Program-made: the position numbers and the translations under genes
Source: an uncultured Lachnospiraceae bacterium
GTDB lineage: Bacteria; Bacillota; Clostridia; Lachnospirales; Lachnospiraceae
NCBI GenBank assembly: GCA_947594335.1
Contig: CANQEC010000124.1
Coordinates: 1-7,139 of the forward strand
Direction of reading: 5' to 3'
DNA length: 7,139 bases
Shown: positions 1 through 6,039 of the stretch, piece by piece
Layout: every line of letters starts with the position of its first letter
How positions within the stretch are numbered: the stretch's first letter is position 1
The notes under the pieces: generated by a model
Databases searched by the model: none
Seen by the model: the letters and a program-made list of their open reading frames with translations, nothing else
What the model was told of the DNA's origin: nothing

Positions 1-717
1 CTGGAATGGAGAAAACGGGCGGCCTGCTGCATTGCCGCCGCCACTTTTCTGTGTATTATCGCTGTGATCCCGCTGCTTCTCCTGAGTGTTGTGTCGGAAA
101 TGCCGGGATCTCCTGTTTCCGAAAATTTAGCCGGTGGAATCGGAATAGTCACGCTGCTGATCCTTGTTGCGTCTGCGGTGGCAGTCTTTATCTTCTGCGG
201 TTTCAAAAACACACCTTTCGAGTTTATTGACAAAGAGCCGTTTGAGACGGAGTATGGTGTGGACGGAATGGTAAAGGAAAAACAGAAAGCATACAGGCCC
301 ACCTATGTAAAATTCAATATCATAGCTGCCTGCCTGTGTGTTCTTTCTCCTGTCCCGCTTTTCATCGGCAGTTTCACGGAAAATGAGTTTTTCACTGTAG
401 TTATGCTGACTGTCACGATACTTCTGGCGGGAATTGGAACGGTGCTTTTTATCATGACCGGCGTCCGCTGGGCAAGCATGCAGAAACTTTTGAGAGAGGG
501 AGACTATGCGCTTCGAAATCTTCGGAACCAGAAAAAACTCCGTATCAAAAAAAGCGTCGGGACGATCTACTGGCTAAGCGCGGCCGCCATATACCTTGGC
601 TGGAGCTTTCTGACAGAGGCCTGGGAAACCACATGGGTCGTCTGGCCGATTGCGGGGATTTTGTTTGGCGCTGTTATGTGTATCTGTAATCTGATCATAG
701 ACCGGGATAAAGAATAA
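1..717 (+). CDS. C-terminal part of a six-helix membrane protein, probably an XRE-type HTH protein with a membrane domain (5' end outside window)
   Basis: The frame is open from base 1, so the gene starts upstream of the window; the GTG at 64 is only an internal valine codon. The visible 238 residues hold six hydrophobic segments at roughly 7-31, 47-68, 105-125, 130-153, 186-205 and 211-233. A charged loop of about 35 residues, with the motif EPFETEYGVDGMVKEKQ, lies between helices 2 and 3. There is no transport or enzyme motif. From memory, this loop followed by a four-helix block resembles the membrane-anchored C-terminal half of XRE-type helix-turn-helix proteins common in Lachnospiraceae. 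The DNA-binding half would then lie off the left edge, so that assignment is inference. The gene ends 53 bp before the LysR start, on the same strand. It could equally be a stand-alone membrane protein of unknown role. Confidence 0.6.
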   Translation: MEWRKRAACCIAAATFLCIIAVIPLLLLSVVSEMPGSPVSENLAGGIGIVTLLILVASAVAVFIFCGFKNTPFEFIDKEPFETEYGVDGMVKEKQKAYRPTYVKFNIIAACLCVLSPVPLFIGSFTENEFFTVVMLTVTILLAGIGTVLFIMTGVRWASMQKLLREGDYALRNLRNQKKLRIKKSVGTIYWLSAAAIYLGWSFLTEAWETTWVVWPIAGILFGAVMCICNLIIDRDKE

Positions 718-720
718 AAG

Positions 721-727
721 GATAGGT
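721..727 (+). promoter_or_regulatory. Possible LysR half-site (GATAGGT) upstream of the LysR gene
   Basis: GATAGGT lies 43 bp before the LysR start codon. The same seven bases occur in both arms of the 10-bp inverted repeat around the exporter promoter (1712-1721 and 1781-1790). This would fit autoregulation, which is common for LysR proteins. Only a single half-site is visible here and no strong promoter is clear; the best candidate is TTGTTT at 661-666 with TGTAAT at 685-690, spaced 18 bp and inside the previous gene. Weak on its own. Confidence 0.25.
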
Positions 728-770
728 GAAAGCAGGAAACAGATTTGTAAAAAGAAACAGGAGGAAGGAC

Positions 771-1679
771 ATGACGCTTCAGCAGCTGAAATACCTGATC
801 GCCGTTGCCGAAAAAGGGTCGATCACGGAGGCGGCGAAGGATTTATATATCTCTCAGCCCAGTCTCTCCGGCGCGATCAGGGAAGTGGAAACGGAGATAA
901 AACTCAGCATCTTCCATCGCAGCCGGACCGGGGCAGCATTGACGGCCGAGGGCATGGAATTTCTTGGGTATGCCCGCCAGGTGGTACAGCAGATGGAACT
1001 TCTGGAATCCAGATATATTGACAATCAGCCGGAAAAAACGCGCTTCTGCGTTTCCACCCAGCATTACACATTTGCCGCCAACGCTTTTGTGGAACTGGTG
1101 CAGCGCTTTGGGCAGGAGCGGTACGAGTTTATCCTGAACGAAACGCAGACCCATCAGATCATTGAGGATGTCAGAAACCGCTTCTGTGACCTGGGAGTTC
1201 TCTATCTTTGCCGGAGCAACGAGATCGTTCTGCAAAAATGTTTTGAGGATTACGCTCTGGAGTTTCATGAACTGTTTACCGCGGCGCCGCACGTCTTTTT
1301 GCGGAGGGAGCATCCTCTGGCAAAGAGGGAGAAAATCACACTGGCGGATCTGAAGCCGTATCCCCGGCTGAGTTTTGTGCAGGGAGTTTATGAGTCATCC
1401 AATTTTGCGGAAGAACTGTTCAGCAATGAAATCGCGGACAAAAGCATAAAGATCAGTGATCGGGCTGCCATCGTCAATTTTATGATCGGACTGGACGGCT
1501 ATACGATCTCAAGCGGCATATTTCCCAAGTATCTGCACGGTGATTCTATTGTTTCTGTTCCTCTTGACGCAGACGAAACGATGCGGATCGGGTATCTTCT
1601 GAACAGAGACCGTGAACTGTCCGATCTGGGAAGAATCTACATTGAGGCTCTGATGCAGTATCAGCAGAACTATCCATAG
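771..1679 (+). CDS. LysR-family transcriptional regulator
   Basis: A 302-residue protein, the usual LysR length. The N-terminal winged helix-turn-helix spans about residues 1-60, with the family pattern GSITEAAKDLYISQPSLSGA at 17-36. A linker helix follows, then a two-lobed effector-binding domain from about 90 to 295. An open GTG start at 726 would add 15 residues, but ATG 771 is chosen because AGGAGG at 759-764 lies 6 bp before it and the LysR domain begins right there. The family acts as a tetramer and normally activates adjacent genes when a small metabolite binds. Here the likely target is the downstream EamB-like exporter, because a dyad at the end of this gene fits a LysR box. The gene is in tandem with its presumed target rather than divergent, which is less usual for the family. 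The effector is unknown; cysteine or O-acetylserine is only a guess from the exporter. Confidence 0.93.
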   Translation: MTLQQLKYLIAVAEKGSITEAAKDLYISQPSLSGAIREVETEIKLSIFHRSRTGAALTAEGMEFLGYARQVVQQMELLESRYIDNQPEKTRFCVSTQHYTFAANAFVELVQRFGQERYEFILNETQTHQIIEDVRNRFCDLGVLYLCRSNEIVLQKCFEDYALEFHELFTAAPHVFLRREHPLAKREKITLADLKPYPRLSFVQGVYESSNFAEELFSNEIADKSIKISDRAAIVNFMIGLDGYTISSGIFPKYLHGDSIVSVPLDADETMRIGYLLNRDRELSDLGRIYIEALMQYQQNYP

Positions 1680-1694
1680 GAATTTCCTATGGAT
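1672..1694. promoter_or_regulatory. Perfect dyad, probable LysR primary binding site
   Basis: Arms ATCCATAGGAA (1672-1682) and TTCCTATGGAT (1684-1694) are perfectly complementary around a single central T at 1683. Within it, T1677 and A1689 give the classical LysR box T-N11-A inside ATAGG-N5-CCTAT. The dyad overlaps the LysR gene's own stop codon (1677-1679). Its centre is about 67 bp before the predicted start point near 1750, which is the normal place for the high-affinity LysR site. No run of T follows, so it does not look like an intrinsic terminator, although the transcript could fold here. Confidence 0.6.
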
Positions 1695-1711
1695 TATCCT
1701 CAAAAATCAGT

Positions 1712-1743
1712 ATTACCTATCCCAAACGGCCTTGTTATATAAT
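1712..1743 (+). promoter_or_regulatory. Promoter of the exporter operon with overlapping second regulator site
   Basis: A perfect -10 box TATAAT lies at 1738-1743, putting the start point near 1750. The -35 area has no good TTGACA match; the nearest is TTACCT at 1713-1718 with a 19-bp spacer, as expected of a promoter that needs an activator. The -35 area is covered by ATTACCTATC (1712-1721), whose ATAGG-type core matches the upstream dyad and which sits at about -34, where LysR activation sites normally lie. The exact reverse complement, GATAGGTAAT, recurs at 1781-1790 inside the start of the exporter gene. Confidence 0.6.
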
Positions 1744-1763
1744 GGGACGCGAAAGGAGGCGGT

Positions 1764-2351
1764 ATGATGCCTGCCTATGTGATAGGTAATTTTTTTGTTT
1801 ATTCGCTGATCAATGCGTTTACTCCGGGTCCGGGAAACATTCTGGCTCTGAACACAGTGACGAATTATGGGTGGAAGAAAGGAAAACCTCTGTTTTTCGG
1901 TATTTTCGCCGGCTATTATGCCGTGCAGATGATCTGTGCGGTGTTTGTGTTTGGCGTCAGCACCTTTTTGCCAAGTGTGCTGAGCGTGATGAAATATGTC
2001 GGCGCCGCGTACATTCTCTGGCTTGCCGTTCATATTGCCATCAGCCGTCCGAACGGAGACAACGGGGAAAAATCAGCGTCCTTCTGGAAGGGATTTATGC
2101 TGCAGTTTGTCAATGTGAAGATCTACCTGTTTGGCATTACGGCGCTGACCGGGTATGTGACAAACTACAGTACGGCTCTTTGGGTGCTGATCTTCTTTGA
2201 GCTTGTGATTGCAACCATGGGCACGATCGCAACTTCCACCTGGATCGGCGCGGGAATAGCAATCCAGAAATTCTATCTCCGGCATTACCGGCCGGTCAAC
2301 ATCATTCTTGCCTTGACGCTGCTGGAATGTGTGTACAGTATTTTGAAATGA
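1764..2351 (+). CDS. LysE/RhtB-family amino-acid exporter, EamB-like
   Basis: A 195-residue membrane protein, the usual length for the family. The family signature TPGPGN is at residues 20-25 in the first helix, and GAAYILWLA is at 80-88. A stretch with LQFVNVKI at 113-120 followed by YLFGITAL closely recalls, from memory, E. coli EamB (YfiK, cysteine and O-acetylserine efflux). Members move amino acids out of the cell by proton exchange with about six helices. ATG 1764 and ATG 1767 are both possible: AGGAGG at 1754-1759 is 4 bp from the first and 7 bp from the second, so the second, giving 194 residues, may be the true start. The gene is preceded by a LysR-type promoter and followed after 27 bp by the EamA gene, so the two are probably co-transcribed. 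Family certain; substrate (cysteine-type amino acids) inferred. Confidence 0.88.
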   Translation: MMPAYVIGNFFVYSLINAFTPGPGNILALNTVTNYGWKKGKPLFFGIFAGYYAVQMICAVFVFGVSTFLPSVLSVMKYVGAAYILWLAVHIAISRPNGDNGEKSASFWKGFMLQFVNVKIYLFGITALTGYVTNYSTALWVLIFFELVIATMGTIATSTWIGAGIAIQKFYLRHYRPVNIILALTLLECVYSILK

Positions 2352-2378
2352 TCAGGGACTTTTTGGGGAGGAAGAAAT

Positions 2379-2792
2379 ATGTGGTTAATTTTTGCTTTAT
2401 TATCTGCTGTATTCGCAGCGCTTACCTCTATACTGGCGAAAATCGGTATTGAAGGCGTAAACTCCAATCTTGCGACTGCCATCAGAACAGTGGTAGTTGT
2501 ACTTCTGGCATGGGGAATGGTGTTTTTGACAGATACTCAGGGAGGGATCACAAACATCAGCAGGAAAAGCTGGATTTTCTTGATACTGTCCGGTCTGGCT
2601 ACCGGCGCTTCCTGGCTTTGTTATTATAAGGCGCTGCAGATTGGCGAGGCGTCGAAGGTTGTACCGATTGACAAGCTGAGCGTTGTTATCACGCTCATTC
2701 TCGCATTTGTATTTCTGCACGAAAAAGTTACCATTAAGTCTGTGATAGGGTGCGTACTTATTGGCGCGGGGACGTTATTTATGGTTTTATAA
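2379..2792 (+). CDS. Single-domain EamA/DMT-family transporter
   Basis: A 137-residue protein made of one EamA domain; most family members carry two in tandem. Five hydrophobic segments lie at about 2-22, 33-51, 65-84, 95-113 and 119-137. The C-terminal half carries the typical EamA stretch from YYKALQIGEASKVVPID (82-98) to LHEKVT (113-118). Single-domain members are thought to work as dimers that make up one full transporter, exporting metabolites or drugs. ATG 2379 is supported by GGGGAGGA at 2365-2372. It follows the EamB-like gene by 27 bp with no terminator between, so it probably belongs to the same LysR-controlled operon. The length matches known single-domain EamA proteins, so I do not read it as a truncation. 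Substrate unknown. Confidence 0.87.
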   Translation: MWLIFALLSAVFAALTSILAKIGIEGVNSNLATAIRTVVVVLLAWGMVFLTDTQGGITNISRKSWIFLILSGLATGASWLCYYKALQIGEASKVVPIDKLSVVITLILAFVFLHEKVTIKSVIGCVLIGAGTLFMVL

Positions 2793-2869
2793 AGGTAAAT
2801 TACGCGCATATGTGTCAAACAGCTAAACTGTGGTGGATCAAGTCCTGCTGCATGGATCGGAGGCGTGAC

Positions 2870-3868
2870 ATGGAAGAAAAAGTACGGCTTTCGGATATTG
2901 CTTCGGAACTGGGACTCAGTACGGCGGCGGTATCGTATGTGCTCCACGGCAAGACCGGCATGGTGTCGGAGCGAACGGCCATCAGGGTGCGCCGTGCCCT
3001 GGAGGAGCGGGGCTATCTGCCACGGGCGGCGGAGGTGCTGCTGGCGGAGAATCCGGCGAAAATCGTGGGGGTGATCATCAATTCCCACGAGAAATATGAG
3101 GCCCACGTCCTGGAGGATGCCTTTATCGCCTCTGCGCTTAATGCCCTGAGTGCGGAGACGGCCAGACGCGGACTGCAGATGATGGTAAGGACCGTGAACG
3201 ACCTTGATGAAATCATTTCCTTCGCCACCATGTGGAATCTGGAGGGGCTGGTGCTGATCGGTTTTTGCAGTGCGGATTACAGGCATCTGCGGGAGAGTGT
3301 CCGCATACCCTTTGTGGTCTATGACGCCTGCGGAGTCATGGCGGAGCGCGTCTGTGCCGTGAACATCGACGACCGTCACGGAGGATTTCAGGTGGGGGAA
3401 TATTTCCGCCTTTGCGGACATAGCCGCGCTCTGTGTCTGTCCGACAACGATACTGACATGGACTTGGAACGCTGGAAGGGCTTTCGTGAGGGCTTCGGAT
3501 GCGGCGCGGAGTTTATGATGATCCCTCTGATCAAAGAGGAGCGGATGGCTTTTTACCGGGAGAAACTGCCGCAGATCAGGAGCTTCACTGCTGTTTTTGT
3601 CGTATCGGACTATTACGCCGTTGACCTCATCCATTTTTTACAAAGCAGCGGTGTCGATATACCGGGCGAGATCTCCGTCGCCGGATTTGACGACACACCT
3701 CTTTGCGATATGGTTTATCCGTCTCTGACCTCTGTTCGTCAGGACACTGGGGAACGTGCGAAGACAGCACTGGACGCAATCGCAAAAATGCGGGCCGGTG
3801 AGGTAGTGGAACCGGTCATTACCCTGGCCACGTCCCTCGTGATTCGGAACAGCACAAGGAACCGCTGA
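2870..3868 (+). CDS. LacI-family transcriptional regulator
   Basis: A 332-residue protein of normal LacI length. The helix-turn-helix is at residues 5-28, with SDIASELGLSTAAVSYVLHG, followed by the third helix and the hinge region around GYLPRAAEVLLA (48-59). A periplasmic-binding-protein-like sensor domain runs from about residue 65 to the end, including VNIDDRHGG and the typical late stretch SVAGFDDTPLCDMVYPSLTS. The frame is open back to GTG 2750 inside the EamA gene, but ATG 2870 is chosen because GGAGG at 2859-2863 is 6 bp upstream and the domain starts there. The protein likely represses a nearby sugar or nucleoside gene, or the MATE gene behind it, when no ligand is bound. The dyad before the MATE gene has 8 bp between its arms and no central CG, so it is not a typical LacI operator. 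Ligand unknown. Confidence 0.92.
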   Translation: MEEKVRLSDIASELGLSTAAVSYVLHGKTGMVSERTAIRVRRALEERGYLPRAAEVLLAENPAKIVGVIINSHEKYEAHVLEDAFIASALNALSAETARRGLQMMVRTVNDLDEIISFATMWNLEGLVLIGFCSADYRHLRESVRIPFVVYDACGVMAERVCAVNIDDRHGGFQVGEYFRLCGHSRALCLSDNDTDMDLERWKGFREGFGCGAEFMMIPLIKEERMAFYREKLPQIRSFTAVFVVSDYYAVDLIHFLQSSGVDIPGEISVAGFDDTPLCDMVYPSLTSVRQDTGERAKTALDAIAKMRAGEVVEPVITLATSLVIRNSTRNR

Positions 3869-3890
3869 GCTGTTTGTCTGCGGTGTTTTT
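3861..3890 (+). terminator. Possible weak intrinsic terminator of the LacI-family gene
   Basis: ACCGC (3861-3865) can pair with GCGGT (3880-3884), followed by G and five T and then further T-rich sequence. The stem is only 5 bp, the loop is 14 bases, and the left arm lies just before the stop codon (3866-3868). It is the only terminator-like structure in this gap, but it is weak and may be chance. Confidence 0.25.
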
Positions 3891-3901
3891 AGTTATTTTC
3901 A

Positions 3902-3925
3902 ACAAAAATAGCGTTTCATTTTTGT
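3902..3925. repeat. A/T-rich inverted repeat, 8-bp arms with 8-bp centre
   Basis: ACAAAAAT (3902-3909) and ATTTTTGT (3918-3925) are exact reverse complements separated by 8 bases. The arms are low-complexity A/T runs, so chance is a real possibility. It lies between the LacI gene and the MATE promoter and could be a protein site or part of a bidirectional terminator-like fold. Confidence 0.3.
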
Positions 3926-3946
3926 CACAGCTTACGGATTTAAGTT

Positions 3947-3987
3947 TTGAAAAGGCCCCTCCTGTCAGTTTATACTTGAACTGACAG
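3947..3987 (+). promoter_or_regulatory. Promoter of the MATE gene with a repressor-type dyad over the -10 box
   Basis: TTGAAA at 3947-3952 and TATACT at 3971-3976, spaced 18 bp, form a good sigma-A-type promoter with a start point near 3983. The -10 box sits exactly in the middle of a perfect inverted repeat with 9-bp arms: CTGTCAGTT (3962-3970) and AACTGACAG (3979-3987), separated by 8 bases. A protein bound there would block RNA polymerase, the usual TetR-type arrangement for drug-efflux genes. No T-run follows directly; AAAA comes first, so a terminator reading is less likely. The binding protein is not identified. The neighbouring LacI-family protein is a candidate, but the geometry fits TetR-type sites better. 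Confidence 0.6.
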
Positions 3988-4015
3988 AAAATTTTTTGTA
4001 AACACGGGGGCTGAA

Positions 4016-5362
4016 ATGGAACGAAAAATCATACGCGAAAAGAACCAGATTTTTTTACGAAATGTCATTGTCCTGGCTGTGCCGGTGGCGTTGCAGTCCA
4101 TGCTCCAGGCGTCCTTTGGTGTGGTGGATCAGGTGATGATCGGCCAGCTTGGGGGCGTGGAGGTGGCCGCAGTCGGACTGGCCGGGAAATTTACGGGGAT
4201 ATTCAACGTAGTTGTATCCGCGGTGGGCGCTGTGGCGGGGATTATGATTTCCCAGTACATGGGCCAGAAGAATGTCGCCGAGACGCGGCGGAGTATGGCT
4301 CTCAACCTGCGGGTATGCTTCATCCTTGCCGTGCTGTTCATGTTGGCTGGCGTCGCCGTTCCGGAGCGGATCATGGGCCTTTATATCGATGACCTTGTGG
4401 TCGCTAAAACAGCGGGGCGGTATCTGTCGATCGTCTCCGGAACCTTCCTCCCTGCGGCGGGAATTACCATCCTGTCTACCTGTCTGCGGTGTATGGAGAA
4501 GGCGTCTCTTCCGCTTTACGCCGGGATTGCGTCGGCGGCTGTCAACACTGGACTCAACTGGATCCTGATCTTCGGACGGCTGGGCGCGCCGGCCCTCGGC
4601 GTCACGGGAGCGGCGCTGGCCACGCTGCTCTCGCAGCTCGTCTGCTTCATGCTTATTCTTGGAATGTATACCAGATATTGCGAGCGGGCAGAGACCGCCG
4701 CAGCGGGTCCCTTTGCCTGGGGCCAGTATCTTTCCATGCTGCTGCCGCTTCTGGTCAGTGAATTTATGTGGGTTCTGGGTGAAAATGTATACGCGGGAAT
4801 TTACGGACATCTGGGCATCGATGCCAGCGCCGCCATGACGCTGACGAACCCTGTGCAGTCTCTGGCACTTGGGGCGCTGTGCGGCTTAAGCCAGGCCGCG
4901 GCGATCCTCATCGGCAAACGTCTTGGAGATGGGGACAGGGAGACAGCCTGCCAGGAGGCAAAAAAGCTCCTTCTCTACGGCCTGATGGGCTCCTTACTGC
5001 TGTCTGTGGTGATTTTCTTTATAAGCCCCTGGTATGTGCGCATTTTCAGGGTGGAGGCCGGCATCCGGGAACTGACGATTCAGATCCTCACTGCCTACGC
5101 CGCGGTCATGCCTTTCAAGGTGCTGAACATGATCATCGGAAGCGGAATATTGCGCAGCGGCGGAAAGACGACCTACGTCATGGCCATCGACCTGATGGGA
5201 ACCTGGCTTTTCGGCGTTCCTCTGGGCCTTTTTTCAGCTTTCGTGCTCCGCTGGCCCATCCACCTGGTTTACTTCACCCTGTCGCTGGAGGAGTGTATAC
5301 GCTTTGCCGTCTCCCTCGTCGTTTTCAGACGCCGCGGATGGATGAACCAGCTGAAAGCGTGA
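4016..5362 (+). CDS. MATE-family multidrug/Na+ or H+ antiporter
   Basis: A 448-residue, very hydrophobic protein with about twelve helices in two related halves, the normal MATE length and layout. Helix 1 holds the conserved proline P23, followed by GVVDQVMIGQLGG (35-47) with D38. VNTGLNWILIFG (176-187) is the conserved stretch at the end of the first half. The second half starts with PLLVSEFMWVLGE (244-256) and carries GKRLGDGD (300-307), LRSGGKTTYVM (379-389) and GVPLG (400-404). The family exports cationic drugs or metabolites driven by sodium or protons. ATG 4016 has a G-rich site, GGGGG at 4006-4010, 5 bp upstream. A clear promoter and repressor-type dyad precede it, and the small Cys/His-rich pseudogene follows after 51 bp. 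Sampled G+C is high here (46 of 60 at 4561-4620). Substrate cannot be told from sequence. Confidence 0.93.
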   Translation: MERKIIREKNQIFLRNVIVLAVPVALQSMLQASFGVVDQVMIGQLGGVEVAAVGLAGKFTGIFNVVVSAVGAVAGIMISQYMGQKNVAETRRSMALNLRVCFILAVLFMLAGVAVPERIMGLYIDDLVVAKTAGRYLSIVSGTFLPAAGITILSTCLRCMEKASLPLYAGIASAAVNTGLNWILIFGRLGAPALGVTGAALATLLSQLVCFMLILGMYTRYCERAETAAAGPFAWGQYLSMLLPLLVSEFMWVLGENVYAGIYGHLGIDASAAMTLTNPVQSLALGALCGLSQAAAILIGKRLGDGDRETACQEAKKLLLYGLMGSLLLSVVIFFISPWYVRIFRVEAGIRELTIQILTAYAAVMPFKVLNMIIGSGILRSGGKTTYVMAIDLMGTWLFGVPLGLFSAFVLRWPIHLVYFTLSLEECIRFAVSLVVFRRRGWMNQLKA

Positions 5363-5413
5363 GGGCAAAATCCCATTAAATTTAAAGAAAAAACGGAACA
5401 TACAGAGATAAAA

Positions 5414-5805
5414 ATGGAAACAAAGGATACAAAGACGATAAAGAAGGACGGCAAAGAAGTATGTCCGTGCTGTGATCATCACTGTCCGGCAAGATTAACC
5501 TTCACTGTTCAAAAGGCAGGAAGCATTTCGGACTTGCAGATGATAAGGATGGGGCTGATACACATGAACACAGGAAACACGGGGGAAGAGGAGGAAAGGA
5601 GCATCCGCGGGACGAATCACAGATGACGGCAGCAGGAGTCACTTATATGCTGCTTCGCAGCTGTGGACACTATCTGCATCATGCGGCAGGGGAAGGAGAT
5701 CCGGATAAGATGTTTGCCGCACTTTCGGAGGAAGAGAAAAAGGAACTCAACAGTCTCCTTGGGAAAGTGCTGAAAAGCTGGAAAGAAAAACAGGAAAGAG
5801 CATAA
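5414..5805 (+). pseudogene. Small Cys/His-rich protein gene broken by a frameshift
   Basis: Two short ORFs lie here: 5414-5626 (70 codons) and 5623-5805 (60 codons), touching at an ATGA. The second frame is in fact open much further upstream, from before 5497. Joining the first frame up to about 5494 with the second from 5497 gives one protein of about 130 residues. It reads CPCCDHHCPA (17-26), then NLHCSKGRKHFG, a His- and charge-rich linker, then LLRSCGHYLHH, and ends in an acidic-basic helix starting LSEEEKKELNSLLGKVL. The Cys/His spacing continues across the join, whereas the tail of the first ORF looks like out-of-frame noise. No good ribosome binding site precedes ATG 5623, and only a weak one precedes ATG 5414. 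From memory it resembles unnamed small Lachnospiraceae proteins with CPxC..HC and CGHxLHH motifs, perhaps metal-binding. Function unknown. Alternatives are two coupled genes or a sequencing error. Confidence 0.6.
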
Positions 5806-6039
5806 AAAGAATACATAGAAGATACAGAAAGAATCACTCATGATTGGAAGCTTTATCCTGAATATGTGTCTGAGAAGCGAGGGCGGTAAAATCGCCTACA
5901 GCACGATCAGCGACATGGAGTTCACACGAAGATGATTGGAAGGTATAGCGTTGCTGGGGGCTGCATTTATGAGGTTGAAAGCAGAGGATGTTTTTGATAT
6001 ACTCAAAGAAAAACCGGGGTTTGAAAAAGGAGACGAAAT
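5806..6039. other. Stretch without a recognised gene; two very short ORFs and an 11-bp direct repeat
   Basis: Nothing here is long enough to call a gene with confidence. ATG 5840 opens 31 codons to the TGA at 5933-5935. The same frame then stays open from 5936 through ATG 5969 to the TAA at 6056-6058, reading MRLKAEDVFDILKEKPGFEK from 5969, and overlaps the start of the MazG-like gene by 19 bp. GGGGG at 5956-5960 could serve ATG 5969. The 11-mer ATGATTGGAAG occurs at 5840-5850 and again at 5932-5942. The two pieces lie in one frame separated by a single stop, so this may be the relic of one gene. I recognise neither piece. No promoter or terminator is clear. Confidence 0.35.

Noticed and set aside
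6..230. Forward ORF of 74 codons
   Set aside because: It overlaps the open membrane-protein frame in another frame; Cys/Arg-rich noise.
843..1313. Reverse-strand ORF of 156 codons
   Set aside because: It lies antisense within the LysR gene, with no family features.
1672..1694. Dyad read as an intrinsic terminator of the LysR gene
   Set aside because: The stem is perfect, but no T-run follows and its position and T-N11-A spacing fit a regulator site better.
2750..2869. Upstream extension of the LacI-family protein to GTG 2750 or ATG 2852
   Set aside because: The extra residues are not LacI-like, overlap the EamA gene, and lack a ribosome site; ATG 2870 has GGAGG at the right distance.
2624..3634. 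Long reverse-strand ORF of 336 codons
   Set aside because: It lies opposite the LacI-family gene and the end of the EamA gene, has no recognisable domain, and its composition is that of an antisense shadow of a G+C-rich gene.
3962..3997. Inverted repeat plus T-run read as a terminator
   Set aside because: Four A separate the repeat from the six T, the stem has only moderate G+C, and a good -10 box lies in its centre; the operator reading explains more.
4055..4810. Reverse-strand ORF of 251 codons
   Set aside because: It is fully antisense to the MATE gene, whose motifs are clear; the product is Arg/His-rich with no domain or ribosome site.
5462..5500. Programmed -1 frameshift site in the Cys/His-rich gene
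   Set aside because: No slippery heptamer or clear downstream stem is visible around the junction; decay or a sequencing error is simpler.
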